Positions 52,247 to 63,350 of a stretch of 64,000 nt of DNA are shown here, piece by piece. The notes under the pieces were generated by a model. That model was not told where the DNA came from. It did not search any database and saw nothing but the letters and a program-made list of their open reading frames with translations. Position 1 is the first letter of the stretch. Every line of letters begins with the position of its first letter. The DNA is taken from the NCBI GenBank assembly GCA_949358305.1, contig OX442314.1:7071087-7135086 (forward strand), read 5' to 3'. Origin of the DNA: Strigamia acuminata. Lineage: Eukaryota > Arthropoda > Chilopoda > Geophilomorpha > Linotaeniidae. The position numbers and the translations under genes are program-made.

Positions 52247-53248
52247 TGTCACGGCCCGGCATTTACGCGCTTTGTAATCCTCACCTAATTGTTGTGTTGT
52301 GCGCGTTATTCCGTGTGTTTTCCACCATTGTTAAAACTCCCAATAAATCCCTAAACCTATTTGTGTTCGAATTTGAGTTTTGATTTGTCCTCATTTCCTA
52401 TTCATGTTTATCCTTTGACCTGGCCTGGTGTGGCTCAATTTGGTCACATCAGACTGGTCTATGTCAGGTAATTCCACTGTTACCCCTCCTGATTTCGTTT
52501 AGTCTATCCTTTCTGATTTAAATGTTTAGTCACTCGCGACTGACTCATCGCGATGATTATTCACGAGCGCGCCTGATTGGCTTACGCGTGCTTGACTCAT
52601 GGTTCTCCCCTCGTTTTCTGTGATGGACTTGGCCCAAGTTCACTTCTGAGCTGTTTCAGCCAAGTCTGATCAGAAGGCGTAAGACCATGAGCTATCGTAA
52701 GTGCCTTAGCTGGCCGTTGTGCATTTGGCAGTCTCTCCTGTGTTAACTCACAGTATAACTCCATGCCACGTAATTGTGCATGTTTGAGTATATTCATGGT
52801 CATATCGCGTGTCTAAATTCCGCGTGTCATCTTTGTTTCCTTTCCTTTCGATGTTCTTTTGTGTTTACACGACGTTTTATGCCGCTGACGTGCCTCTGGA
52901 CTAGAAGTTTAATTCAAGTAGCTAATGAGTTGTTTATTTCGTCTTTTGCGCGCGATTAGTGCGCGCTTGCTCGGTCTGGCCGCTCCGCCATTAGGGGTCC
53001 CTGCCAGATTAGCCTAAGCCACGTTTGCGTTGTTAAGTCCGCACGTGAGCAGTACTTCTTCCATTTTTAAGGCTCCAACAAACCCGGTAAAATTTGTGAA
53101 ATGATCGAATAGGGGAATAAGCTTGCCGCCACCCTCCAGGCTGCTTATTGTTGCCCGGGCCCTTATTCGGGACCAGGCTCTCCCAGTATCGTAACTGGCG
53201 CGCCTTTCAAACGCGGTTTCCAATACCAGAAACAACCGGTTCATGACA
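52247..53248 (+). repeat. 3' LTR of the 12.6-kb Gypsy element
   Basis: 1002 bp paired with 40628-41629; same length and same sequence wherever compared. Confidence 0.95.
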
Positions 53249-53325
53249 AAGTTATAATAAAAATTATTTAAAAAAAATTGTAAAAAGTTATAATAAAAAT
53301 TATAAAAATTTATAAAAACTTTGCC
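53249..53325. repeat. AT-rich tandem repeat, right part
   Basis: Continuation of the array at 40440-40623, starting with the AAGT target duplication. Confidence 0.7.
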
Positions 53326-54774
53326 TCGCACGTGTCAAGGGTATAGCTTTAATGTAATTTTTTTATTGCTATTTCATATGTATTCTGGTAATCAATTAAA
53401 ATTTTCACAAATAAATGTATATTTTATGAATTTTTTTTTAACTTTGTCAAATAGGTCAAATCTTATAAAATTTTCTGCAATTTCTCACATATTTTTAAAA
53501 TTTTCTTACATTTGTCCCATTTTAGACAAAAAGTTTGCCAATTTTCTCACTTTTCTTAATGATGCCAACTTTTTTAAAAAAATTTTCTCAATGTTTAAAA
53601 TATTATTTTTTGTGTGAATAATTTTTTTATCACCTGAAAATGCATTTATTTTATTTTATTTTTATTTTTATTGCAATGGTAATTCTTTCTACCGTAAACA
53701 TTATCAAAAATATGTATTGCCTACACTGGCCCAGCCCAGCAAAAATTAATTTTGTCACATGAGTGTTGATTTAAAAAATTAAAATTGCTTTCAACACAAA
53801 TTTATTTTGGAAAAAAAGCTTTTATATCAGTGCTTCAAATCGCCGCCAGAGTGTGCCACTACCGCAGACTTTTCCATGATTGCCGTGACCGTGCCAAAAC
53901 AAATTTAAAAAAAGAACTTTTTCTTCACAATATCAAAAAAAAAATGTACAGGTATATAGGGCATTAAATCCCTTACAAACTGCCGACTGGTTTCGAAATT
54001 TACAAAACCTTTATCATATAGAAAAAAGCAGTTTAAGAGTCGGAATCGACAATTTGGCATCCATTATAATTTTACTCGTGTACAGGTGGCGCCAGCAACG
54101 CCGGAAGTTGAAACAAACAAACAAACATTCATGTCAAGTTGCTTAAAAGCCTTTAATAACATCATTTCACTCGGGACGAGTCGAACCGCATTTATTAGCC
54201 CATCTTTTCTCTGTTCAAACATTTTGCAATATCTTAACAGGCAGTTTAATCTTGTCCGACTACTGAAAACAGTATTTACATTTAAAATTTCAATTTGTAC
54301 ATCATTAAAACATCAATAAATCTATAATTTAAAAAAAAAATGATTCAACATATTAAACCTGAGATAAATTTGTTCATTTGCTCAAAAAATAATCGTAGTA
54401 ATATAACACGATAACACATTACCGAACCAATAATATTCCAATCTAAAATAAAAAACATACAAAGCAAAACCAACCCCCAAAAAATTTCCTCGAAATGATT
54501 TAGTTACGGACTCGACTTTTTAAGAAGTTACGCAAAACTTAAACAAATCCTTCATAATAAAAAATAAAGTAGCGTCGTATTTATCCAATTAAAAGCTGTA
54601 TCATCGCGAAAATATAGTATTTTTTTGTATTTAACGTAACAAACATTGAAAGTACGTAAAATACTAAAAAAAATATTAAATTTTCGTGAAAACAAATTGC
54701 AAGTTCAGCCGACAGAGGTCATTTTTGGCTTTATTCGAATAAATACGGTATTATAATTTTAGAACTTTTTTCTT
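53326..54774. other. AT-rich 3' flank of SPTLC2 copy B
   Basis: No supported ORF. Positions 53604-53672 are a diverged direct copy of 40275-40345 (TTTTTTGTGTGAATAATTTTTTTATCAC). TTTATT at 54730-54735 gives a minus-strand AATAAA 40 nt after the SPTLC2 stop, a candidate poly(A) signal. Confidence 0.4.
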
Positions 54775-57700
54775 TCACTCATTTGGATACGAAGTGATTC
54801 TTCGGCTTTTTGGCAACCGCGAATACCTGATATTCAACCGGTCGCCCATTTTATCCAAAGCCTCCAACACCTGCGATAAACATCAAAACGAACACACATA
54901 AACCAGTAAATAAATATTCAAACTCAGCCTACGCACCTTATCTAGCATTTGCTTTGTATGAGCAGCAGACAAGCAGAACCGAGCTCGAGATAACATGATG
55001 GGCGTTGCTGGGAAGCCGACACCCACTGTTGCAATGCCGTATTCAGACAGCAAGCGAATAAAAGCCCTAAAAAGAGAAATTTTCAATTTTTATAGTGCAA
55101 AAATTTCTTCCCCAGGTAGGGCTTGAACCCACAACCCCCGCATCGCCCTATACTGCTTATAAGTACGGTGCGCTAACCAATTACGCCACTGGGGACGTGT
55201 ACAGAACAATGAAAAAATGTTTATATTGTTTGTAATCAATTTTGTTTTTATCAAAAAATGATTAAACAGACATATGTTTCATCAACATTAAAATGTTCCG
55301 TTGATTATTTCATAACAGCAAATGATTACGCTATTGTGGTATGAAGTCTGGGTTGTTATCGATTACTACGAGCGAATGTAGGCAGCCATTATGGTTAAAC
55401 AACTAATATAAGTCTTTATTCAAATCGAAAAGAAACGATAAATGGCGATTAATGTCTGATCAAACTTTTCCCAAATGGTTGTATTTCCTCCATCTTTAAT
55501 TTAGAAGTTTGACGTTTTTGTCGATAGCTGGCGCTTTTGATGACGAAACCAGTGACAAACAAACAGCTTTTTAGCAGATACTCGGCTTCATTTGTTAATT
55601 ATTTTGGCACTGCGCCCAGTGATTATCTGACCAAAAAATACTTACGCCATTTTTGCCGGCATGTATATCAGGAGAGGCACAACGGGCGAAGAATCATTGC
55701 CACAAATGATAAATCCCATTTCTTTTAACCGTCTTCGGAAATACCACGTGTTTTTAGCTAACTGTTTAATCCTTCTTGCACCCTCCGTAGTCCCATCTGC
55801 ACCCATAATTATTTCCATGGAAGATATAATTTGTTGAGCAACCGGTGCCGACATGCTGGCAGCGTAGAACATGGCGTGCGAATGTCTTCTAATGTGCTCG
55901 ATGAATTCCTGTAACGGGAGATTTGTTCAATGTTGCAATCGACGCCCCAGTAGCACAAATGTGTAAAGCTAGGTTCACACTTGTGTTCACACTAGACGCA
56001 ACGCAAGCCGCTTGCGTCCAAAACTTCTTGACGTTGACGCAAATTCCTGCTTCGTCTCCAAGTTGAAGAAGCGACGCAATGCAAGGAAAGGTCTTGCGGC
56101 CAACCAATCACGATCGACTCCAACTCTCGTCGATTCACGTCTGGTTGGCGACACTTTGCCACGTGCAAACAGGCCACCATTTTCGGATTCTAGAACAAGT
56201 TCTAGAACTAGATCCAATTCCAGGTTTCATTGAAACCATCTGATTGTCCAGACGCAACATCAATTGTTTCAGCTCTGTTCACGCGTGCCCTACAGTGTGA
56301 ACAGACTCGGCGTTGCGTTTGACTAATTTTTCCTTGCATTGCTTTGCGTCGCCCCTAGTGTGAACCTAGCTTTACTTGGGCAACATACCTTTTTCCCGGC
56401 AATGTATCCGCCGCTCGCTCCAAAGCTTTTCGTGAAAGTTCCCATTAACAGATCAACATCCATGGGATTGCAATTGAAGTAATCGACTACCCCTCGACCA
56501 TGTCGTCCCAACGATCCGATGCTATGCGCTTCGTCAACGTATAAATATGCTTTGTACTTCTTCTTCAGGTAAATTAGTTGAGGTAACTGAATGATAGATC
56601 CTTCCATGCTATTTAAATAGTAAAAAGAAAAATTTCAGTTGATTACTCAGTAACTACCATACGGTATATCTTCGAATTGCTCGCGGAGCTTCGATTGCGC
56701 AGATGCAAATTGCAATTTACATTCGAAACATGTGCAAAACATTTCATTTATCCATTTAAAACGTCGTGAAAATGTTTTAAAAACTTACGTGGCAGATATT
56801 AAGTTGTTATAATCATGTGATCACCTTAAGTTCCACCATTATTTGGGTACCAAAAATGATGATGTTTTTGAAGAATGTGATAACAATAGTTCAGACAATA
56901 TTGCCATAAATGACAGAAACGAATCAAGTAAAGAAGAAAGATTAATTTTGAAAATAATAATTAAAAGTAAAGTTTAAGAATTTTTTCTAATAATAAAATA
57001 CCGTATTTTCTCTATTGAGAGTCGCCCTCGAATAGTAGCCGCTACTATTCGCAAACTTTTGTAACCACACAGGAAAAGGTTAATGAAACATTCGTCAATG
57101 ATGACGGTTATTTAGATAGAAATTTTTTTTAAAAATTGAAATTTCAGTGGAAAAAAGTAAAATTTCAATGAAAAAATTAAAATTTCAATGAAAAAATTAA
57201 AATTTCAATGAAAAAATTAAAATTTCAATGAAAAAATTAAAATTTCAATAAAAAAATTGAAATTTCAATCAAAATATGGTAAACAATTGTAATAAGAGCT
57301 GCCCTCGATTAAGAGCCGCGGCTCAGGATGCCCGCTTTGAATAAGAGCCGCTGCTCGCACTCGAGTAAATACAGCACTTTTTTTCAAAAAATTGTCTCTC
57401 TCCGTCTTTTGGTCTGATGCGTCTTTTCGTCCAAAAAATATTTTATTTTTAAAATTTGACGGATAAATTTAGGAGGTGCGTCTTATTCTCCGAAGCACCC
57501 TATGGTATGTAAAATACAGTATACTCTGGACAACTGTAACTTGGGCCTATTTCCCATTGGATGAGCCTCATTACTCCTAACTGTGGTCTGTGTGCTACCA
57601 CGAGGAAAACTAGTTCACTTTGGTTTCAAATTTGTTTCATTATTTTTATCATTAAAATTCTGCAATATTGTTTGTATTTTATCAGAAAATGTATCTTCCA

Positions 57701-60700
57701 AGTCATAAAATAAAGATTACGCTGGTTTATTTCAAGATTCATGTTCATTAAGTTTATTGCTTGCTTTTTCCGGAACGCAAACAATTTTCTATATTTTTTA
57801 TTGGTTGTTTTGTCTGGACAGCATTCAAAATGTCAGCCAGTGTTTTGATCTATTCTTTGGTATCACTACACCAGTGGAAAGGTTCATGCAATGGGAAATA
57901 GGCCCAAGTTACAGTTGGCTAGAGAATAGTCATGGGCATAAGAAATAAAAAATACAATCACCAACAAACCTATAAATTCCCTCAACTATTATTAATATCT
58001 TCTTCCAAGGTCTGTGCGATCTTGATTCACCATCAACAATAGCTGTTCGTAACTTCAATTCAAGATTAGCCATATCTGAAAAACAACTAATTTATACACA
58101 AAACTGACCTCACATTGATCTCATTAGAGCCACACAACTGTTGACAACCAAAGTTCCAACCACGAACCAAGTATAACACGGAAACATATCCCCGTGTTAT
58201 TTCCTATTGATTCATTGTTCCGTGCGCTGATTGGATGAAAGCAATAAAGTGTCTGGCATTGCTTGCCAACTAAGTATGTTTGTTACCTGTTGTCACCCCA
58301 GACTACAGTGCGGCTATATTGTTACGTGTACCAGGGGTGCGATACACATAACAATTCTTATTTTTTAATAAGTCACTTTATGGTTTGAAATGAATTTTTC
58401 ACAGCGCGGTCCGGGCGCGTAACAATATATTATGTGGCGCCATCGGTGGCAAAACCGTGCGAACGTGTGGATCTGGATACGTGTCCATGTTATCTTTGGT
58501 TCATGTTCCAACTTACCGTTGTGCTTGAACAATCGAGTGGTGGCACCCGACAAGCGGCATCCCAATATAAGCGACGCATGATTGAGTTCATCGCTTAAAA
58601 TCAAACAGTCTTTCCCAACTAACGATGGAATGCAAGTGGAATTGGTGGCAAATCCCATTCCAAAAGTGATAGAATCTTCGACTCCCATAAATCTGGCCGT
58701 CAATTCATTTAGCTGGAGTTGGATGTCTAATGTACCTAAAAAAAAATTGAAAAAAAAGCAAAATTAAACTTATAATGAAATGGGTACATCATGTACCTAA
58801 CTCGTGCGGTGAACTGCACACTCCCACGCCATACCGATTAACGACCGATTCAACGGCATCCACGCACGATCCGCGGTTTTCAGCGAATCCTAAATAATTG
58901 TACGAAGCCATGTTCAGCATTTGACTTTTTCCTCCTGTGAACCTGTCATTGGTAATTTAAATATCACAACTATTACTAAACATGCACTCACACCAAGAAT
59001 AAAAAATCCACATGTCTAGGCATAGGGTTTCAGTTTCGGGAAACCGGGGTACCAATTTCCCGAGAATCCCGGTGAGAAATCACGGTACCGGGAACCGGGA
59101 AATTGGAGAAAAACCAGTTCCGTCAAAAATTCGTTGCTGAAACGTCATTTTCGTCATTGAAACGTTACATTTTGTAATGTTTCAATGATAAAAATAGACA
59201 ATTTTTAACAAAAAATTGCTAAAAATGGCTTAAAATGGCTATTTTTGACCAAAAACAGCCATTCTTGATCAAAAACGTCCATTTTTGACGGAAAATGGCC
59301 ATTCTTGACGAAAAACGGCCACTTTTGATGGAAAACGGGTATTTTTACCATGAAAATGGGTATTTTTACCATGAAAATGGCTATTTTTGACGAAAAACAG
59401 CCACTTTTGATGGAAAACAGCAGCAATTTTTACCATGAAAAATGGCTAAAAATGGCTATTTTTGACGAAAAACGGCCATATTTTGCCTTTTTTTCGCCTC
59501 TCGCCTGACCTTTTTTAGTCCCGGGAGTACCGGCCATTTTGGTACCGGGAACCAGGAATTTTAAAAAGGCGGGAAAACAGAAACCCTATCTAGGCAGCAT
59601 GCAGCCAATAGACAATCAACTGACCATACTGCGCACGGAATTGTGGGAAGCGACATTGGCAGTTATCTAGTTCTTTGGCAATTATCTAATTCACACAACT
59701 GGATTAGAATTATCTAGTTTAAAAATTTTTAAACTAGATAAATTTTGGACTAAATGCGTTTGCATTAAGAACTAGAACTAGATTTAATGATACGCTAGCC
59801 CAATTTTAGCTGCATGCCATGGTTTATCAGGTTTTTGAAATCTAGTGTGTCTTTGTTTTCAATTTGGACCTCTATACCTGAAATTCCATCCATAATCAGA
59901 AGTTTCCCTGTCCATGAGTGTCATTTCCACGCTAGGTGCACTACACGTAGGTCTGTTCCAGCAATCTCGGACTCTTCTGTATACATTGCGTGTGTAGAAG
60001 CTCTCAAAACTCTGGTACAGTGGAACAAAACCCTACGAAAATATATGAATAACAATTATGTCACCAGAAAGAAGCAGGTCACAATCAAGGCCCAGATGTT
60101 GGATTACAAAACCACCAATTAAAACAACACTTTTGGAGCGGCAACTCTTTGTCCAGAAATACGAAAGCAAACGACATTTTCGTATTTCCCGCCAAAATGG
60201 TCGATTTGCCACTGCACCATAAGAGCATCATCATTTCACAATCCACCCAACATAATAGACCGATACATTCATCCTTGTGGCAAGAATTGGAATTAATCAT
60301 TTCAATTTCAGCAGCAAGCAGAGATTACAACAATTTTGATGACCACAATTATTTGGTTAGGATTTGGAAAGATTTTGATGATTATTATAATAAAAAAGTG
60401 GAAAATATTTTAACTTTTGTCCAATTTTCGACAAAAAATTCAAAATTTTTATAAAACGTAAAGATTCAAATTTCGGAGATTCGGAACGGGATTCGAAAGT
60501 CCATGTCAGAGATTCATTCGAATGTCGTGCCCCCCTCACATCCTGAAACTACATTTCAACACCAGAGTGTCACCCGATACTTCACATACAGTCAAAACTC
60601 TTTATAACGAATCGCGATATAACAAATTATCCATATAACACTTTGTCCCGAACAAAATAATAGCATCACGTGGGAGCCGCTTAACGTGCTAACTTTCCAA

Positions 60701-61741
60701 CCAGACCTTTCAATCCCTCGTCCTTGATGGATCATCTTCAAATTATTCAAGACCTTCGCATCATTCTATGGAGACCGACTAATTAGAATAAGCTTCATCA
60801 GTGCCAATTTTCTCTTTATCAGCCACATGTGCCAGATTGAGGGAACACTCAATAGGTTAAGTAATTAATGATGCAAAACAAAAAAGGGCAACGAAATTAC
60901 ACAATCAAACTTCACACGTGTTAAATTCCAGAAATAGATTTCAATCGTTGTCTCATTTTCTCAAATTCTGCAACAATTCTCAAAAACTCTGATTATAAAT
61001 TTTCAAAAATGCAAATCTGCAAAAATCCCCATTCTTTCGCAAAAAATCGGTGATTTTTGGGGGACCCGGCGCTTAATCAAGGCCGGCGCCAATTCCGTAA
61101 ATCGCAGATATGTTTATGTGTGGAAAAAAGTGACTTGAAATCGAAAGAAAAATTAATGTCGTCACCTCATGTCCAACCTCGACGGCTGAACGGACCGTTT
61201 CCAACTTGCAGCGAATAAGGAAATCGCGTAAATATCCAAACAACACCAACACAGCGTAGCCTAAGTATGTACAAATTGCCACTGGAAGGGTTGGTTGCTG
61301 GTAATCTTCTGTTGCAACACTGGTATTTGAGTTGGCCTTAATGGAAACCTTCTGAAAAAAAAATAAAAACAAAATCAATAATATCTTGTATTTTAAGTTA
61401 GTATTTAAGTTCGCCGCATGGGCGCTATCAATGTTCATGTTTTTCGCGCCTCTCGAATATATTCAACGATTTTTATCCAAATACAACAAATATATGGGCT
61501 CATCGTGTATTTCTGCGTAGAAATAGATGGAGAAACAACGTGTTGAATCAACGGCGACGGCAAACGGAGGGACGAAACACGCGGATTGTTTAAATAGGCC
61601 TAAAAAGATGCAAGCAGAAACGTGATCGCGGATGGTGAGTCTTACCGAAGTATTCGGCACAATCGAACTCAGCTTCCTGAGCCCAAAAGGGACGACAAGG
61701 AATCTGGTGAATTTTAGTGTGTGCTGCAGTGACCCGCTCAT
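54775..61741 (-). CDS. SPTLC2: Serine palmitoyltransferase subunit 2 (LCB2), canonical copy B, 10 exons
   Basis: Exons (minus): 61741-61646, 61351-61166, 60032-59878, 58942-58797, 58735-58517, 58075-57970, 56608-56389, 55908-55646, 55066-54937, 54870-54775. Borders are GT/AG and phases agree, total 1617 nt (538 aa plus stop; human SPTLC2 is about 560). The membrane-anchor region is [23 protein letters not shown]-fold motifs: [33 protein letters not shown] (stacking His), [11 protein letters not shown] and [13 protein letters not shown] with the catalytic Lys. [18 protein letters not shown] closes the fold. It acts at the ER with SPTLC1, making 3-ketodihydrosphingosine. The first exon is least certain; the frame is open to an ATG at 61858. 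Internal exon lengths match copy A exactly. Confidence 0.9.
55108..55195 (-). tRNA. tRNA-Ile(UAU) with a 14-nt intron
   Basis: The acceptor stem TCCCCAG/CTGGGGA pairs at all 7 positions. The D-arm is GCGT..GCGC, the anticodon stem CCGTA/TGCGG and the T-arm GTGGG-TTCAAGC-CCTAC. The anticodon loop CTTATA is followed by an intron at 55157-55144, after position 37 as in other eukaryotic tRNA-Ile(UAU) genes, and the intron contains ATA able to pair with the anticodon. The mature length is 74 nt with discriminator A. A T5 run (55103-55099) lies a few nt downstream as Pol III terminator. It sits in the last-but-one intron of SPTLC2 copy B, same strand. Confidence 0.9.
55510..55600. repeat. Diverged single arm of the 29.3-kb foldback
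   Basis: ACAAACAAACAGCTTTTTAGCA..CGGCTTCATTT resembles the left arm at 29320-29368. No partner arm here. Confidence 0.5.
55963..56375. mobile_element. MITE with 19-bp TIRs in SPTLC2 B intron
   Basis: GTAAAGCTAGGTTCACACT and AGTGTGAACCTAGCTTTAC are perfect inverted ends. The 413-bp element nearly fills the 480-bp intron between exons at 55908 and 56389. Confidence 0.85.
56998..57373. mobile_element. Probable MITE (TACCGTATTT.. ends)
   Basis: TACCGTATTTTCTCTATTGAGAG and CTCGCACTCGAGTAAATACAG are diverged inverted ends. Between them lie AGAGCCGC-type words and a minisatellite. Confidence 0.45.
57143..57270. repeat. 20-bp minisatellite
   Basis: AATTTCAATGAAAAAATTAA repeats about six times in 20-bp register in the SPTLC2 B intron. 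Confidence 0.85.
57524..57924. mobile_element. MITE, CTCTGG family, copy 1
   Basis: A perfect 29-bp inverted pair, 57531-57559 and 57889-57917 (CAACTGTAACTTGGGCCTAT.. inward), extends outward to CTCTGG/CTAGAG. A relative is at 62375-62765. Confidence 0.85.
58163..58505. mobile_element. MITE, GAACCAAG family, copy 2
   Basis: Ends GAACCAAGTATAACACGG and CCATGTTATCTTTGGTTC. The interior is inverted relative to 38462-38693 and about 110 bp longer. Its right end is 12 bp from the donor-side edge of exon 58517-58735, so it sits at the very start of that intron. Confidence 0.75.
59023..59589. mobile_element. hAT-type MITE with perfect 8-bp TSD
   Basis: TAGGGTTTC..GAAACCCTA ends are flanked by TCTAGGCA on both sides (59015-59022, 59590-59597). 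The interior has GGTACCGGGAACCGGG words and tandem AAAATGGCTATTTTTGAC units (59215-59480). It lies in the SPTLC2 B intron between exons at 58942 and 59878. Confidence 0.9.
60033..61165 (-). other. SPTLC2 B second intron
   Basis: Contains TCAAAACTCTTTATAACGAA (about 60592), a word common at mariner-type MITE ends, but no partner end was found. Nothing else identified. Confidence 0.4.
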
Positions 61742-61858
61742 CACTGAGCACCGCGCCATCAGGCGCTTCTCGTGATTCTGGGATGATTTTATCGCCAATT
61801 TTCTACAACGAAGCTGAACGTTTTGTGCAATTGTTGGATCTTTGCAAGATTGTCGCAA

Positions 61859-62374
61859 ACAGTGTTATTGTTGTTTAAATATTAGGGAAAAATTGTTGGA
61901 AAATCCCAATAGAGTGTGCTGTTACTTCTTACAAATTTTATCTTTTCCTATTTGATGAGGTAACACGCCTCATCAATCATATTATATATTTGCAACAGTT
62001 TCTATATAGATTACATCATTCTTGAAACAAACTTGACATTTTCTAGATAAAACACAGCGTATATCCTGATAAGTAACAAAATCTACAGATAAAAAGACCT
62101 AAATGTTATTAATTGTCCCATCCAATATTTATGTTGCTTAATGAATTGCTCATCACATGTTTGCAAAAAAAATCTGCGCTAGTTTTTTATTTAATGAAAA
62201 CATTTAATGCAAACTCTTAAGCGAAAGAAGTTAATTAAAACAGGATTGTGCCTGTTTCAGAAATAACTGCTTACAAATCTGACACCTCAGTAAATACCGA
62301 TGTCTCAAATTACAAGTACCAGTACCACACAGGCGCAAGAAGCATGCACATAGAGAGCCTCGTTATCACATATA
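61859..62374. other. 5' flank of SPTLC2 B
   Basis: AT-rich, with no ORF or repeat recognised. Promoter elements of copy B would lie in its left part, but none is obvious. Confidence 0.3.
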
Positions 62375-62765
62375 CTCTGGCGTACTATAAGAGTGGCCTT
62401 TCTCCCATTGGCCGAGCCATTTTACTGGCGTATTGATACAAAAAATAGACCAAAACACCAGAATTGCATTTAGATGTCCAGACATTGCAATCGATTACCA
62501 ATTGTTAGGAAATTGTTTGCTTTCCTGACAAAGCAACCAATAAACTAAACAAAATTATATTACGAAATGCAAACAACCTAAACATTATTTTATGAATTAA
62601 AAAAACATTTTATTGTAAAATACAAATACACTTTCATCATTTTAATCATTAGAATAATCAAAAAAATTAAGAAAAAAAACAAAACTACTTTTGCTGGTGG
62701 TATGACACAGTCTACAGTTAGTAGTAATGAGACTGGGCCAATGGGAGAAAAACCACCTGCCAGAG
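62375..62765. mobile_element. MITE, CTCTGG family, copy 2
   Basis: CTCTGGC..GTGGCCTTTCTCCCATTGGCC and GGCCAATGGGAGAAAAACCAC..GCCAGAG are imperfect inverted ends. They share CTCTGG and the TTC(T)CCCATTGG block with 57524-57924. Confidence 0.65.
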
Positions 62766-63169
62766 TGTAGACCTCCTGAACAGGATGACCAGACATCCCA
62801 GTTTCGAATGATTTGTTCCGGCGTCCCAAAAAACTTTCTCGGTGAATGCATCGAGAAAGTTCTTGGCAGTTCTAATTCTGGCATTTGAACGAAGACATTT
62901 TTTCCAGTTTTCACGGCTAATTTTTTGACAAATTGTGTATTGTCCATGTTGTTTTATATACCAAATCTGGTCACCCTGCAAGGCCTCCATCCTAACTCAT
63001 TTCATTGACGATAATCCCTACTGCCGCATGGGATTCCTTTCCTGTGAGAACTACAAGTAACTAAACTCCACCCACAAAGGCCTCATGCTCAAATTTACCA
63101 CCAGGCCTGCAAACAGGGCCACTGCGTATGGGTATGCAGGGCTGGAGTGGGAACGAATTTACTACCGGA

Positions 63170-63350
63170 AAATCTGGACAAGTCGGACCACGGAACAAAT
63201 TCGAAAAAGTGAACGGAACTATTAGTTCAAGTTCGTGAACTTGAACTTAGTTCACTTTGGATTGGAAAAAATTAGAGTGAACGTGAACGCGTTCACATGG
63301 TCATGAACGCAAGCTTGAACGTGTTCACAATTTAGTGAACGAGCTACAAC
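63170..63350. repeat. GTTCA/TGAAC palindrome cluster
   Basis: A perfect AGTTCAAGTTC-GT-GAACTTGAACT hairpin (about 63216-63240) is followed by many overlapping GTGAAC/GTTCAC inverted words to 63345. Confidence 0.7.

Larger units (their letters stand above)
40628..53248 (+). mobile_element. Complete 12.6-kb Gypsy retrotransposon (tRNA-Phe primed) with a fourth ORF
   Basis: The 1002-bp LTRs (40628-41629, 52247-53248) showed no difference in the stretches compared, and AAGT flanks both ends (40624-40627, 53249-53252). The primer site lies 2 nt after the 5' LTR, and the purine tract GAGGGGCG abuts the 3' LTR. Four long ORFs are intact: gag, PR-RT-RNase H, integrase, and a 596-codon ORF after a 1.35-kb gap. 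Intact frames and matching LTRs indicate recent insertion and possible current activity. Codon and base composition (GC-rich) differ from the host DNA around it. Confidence 0.95.
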
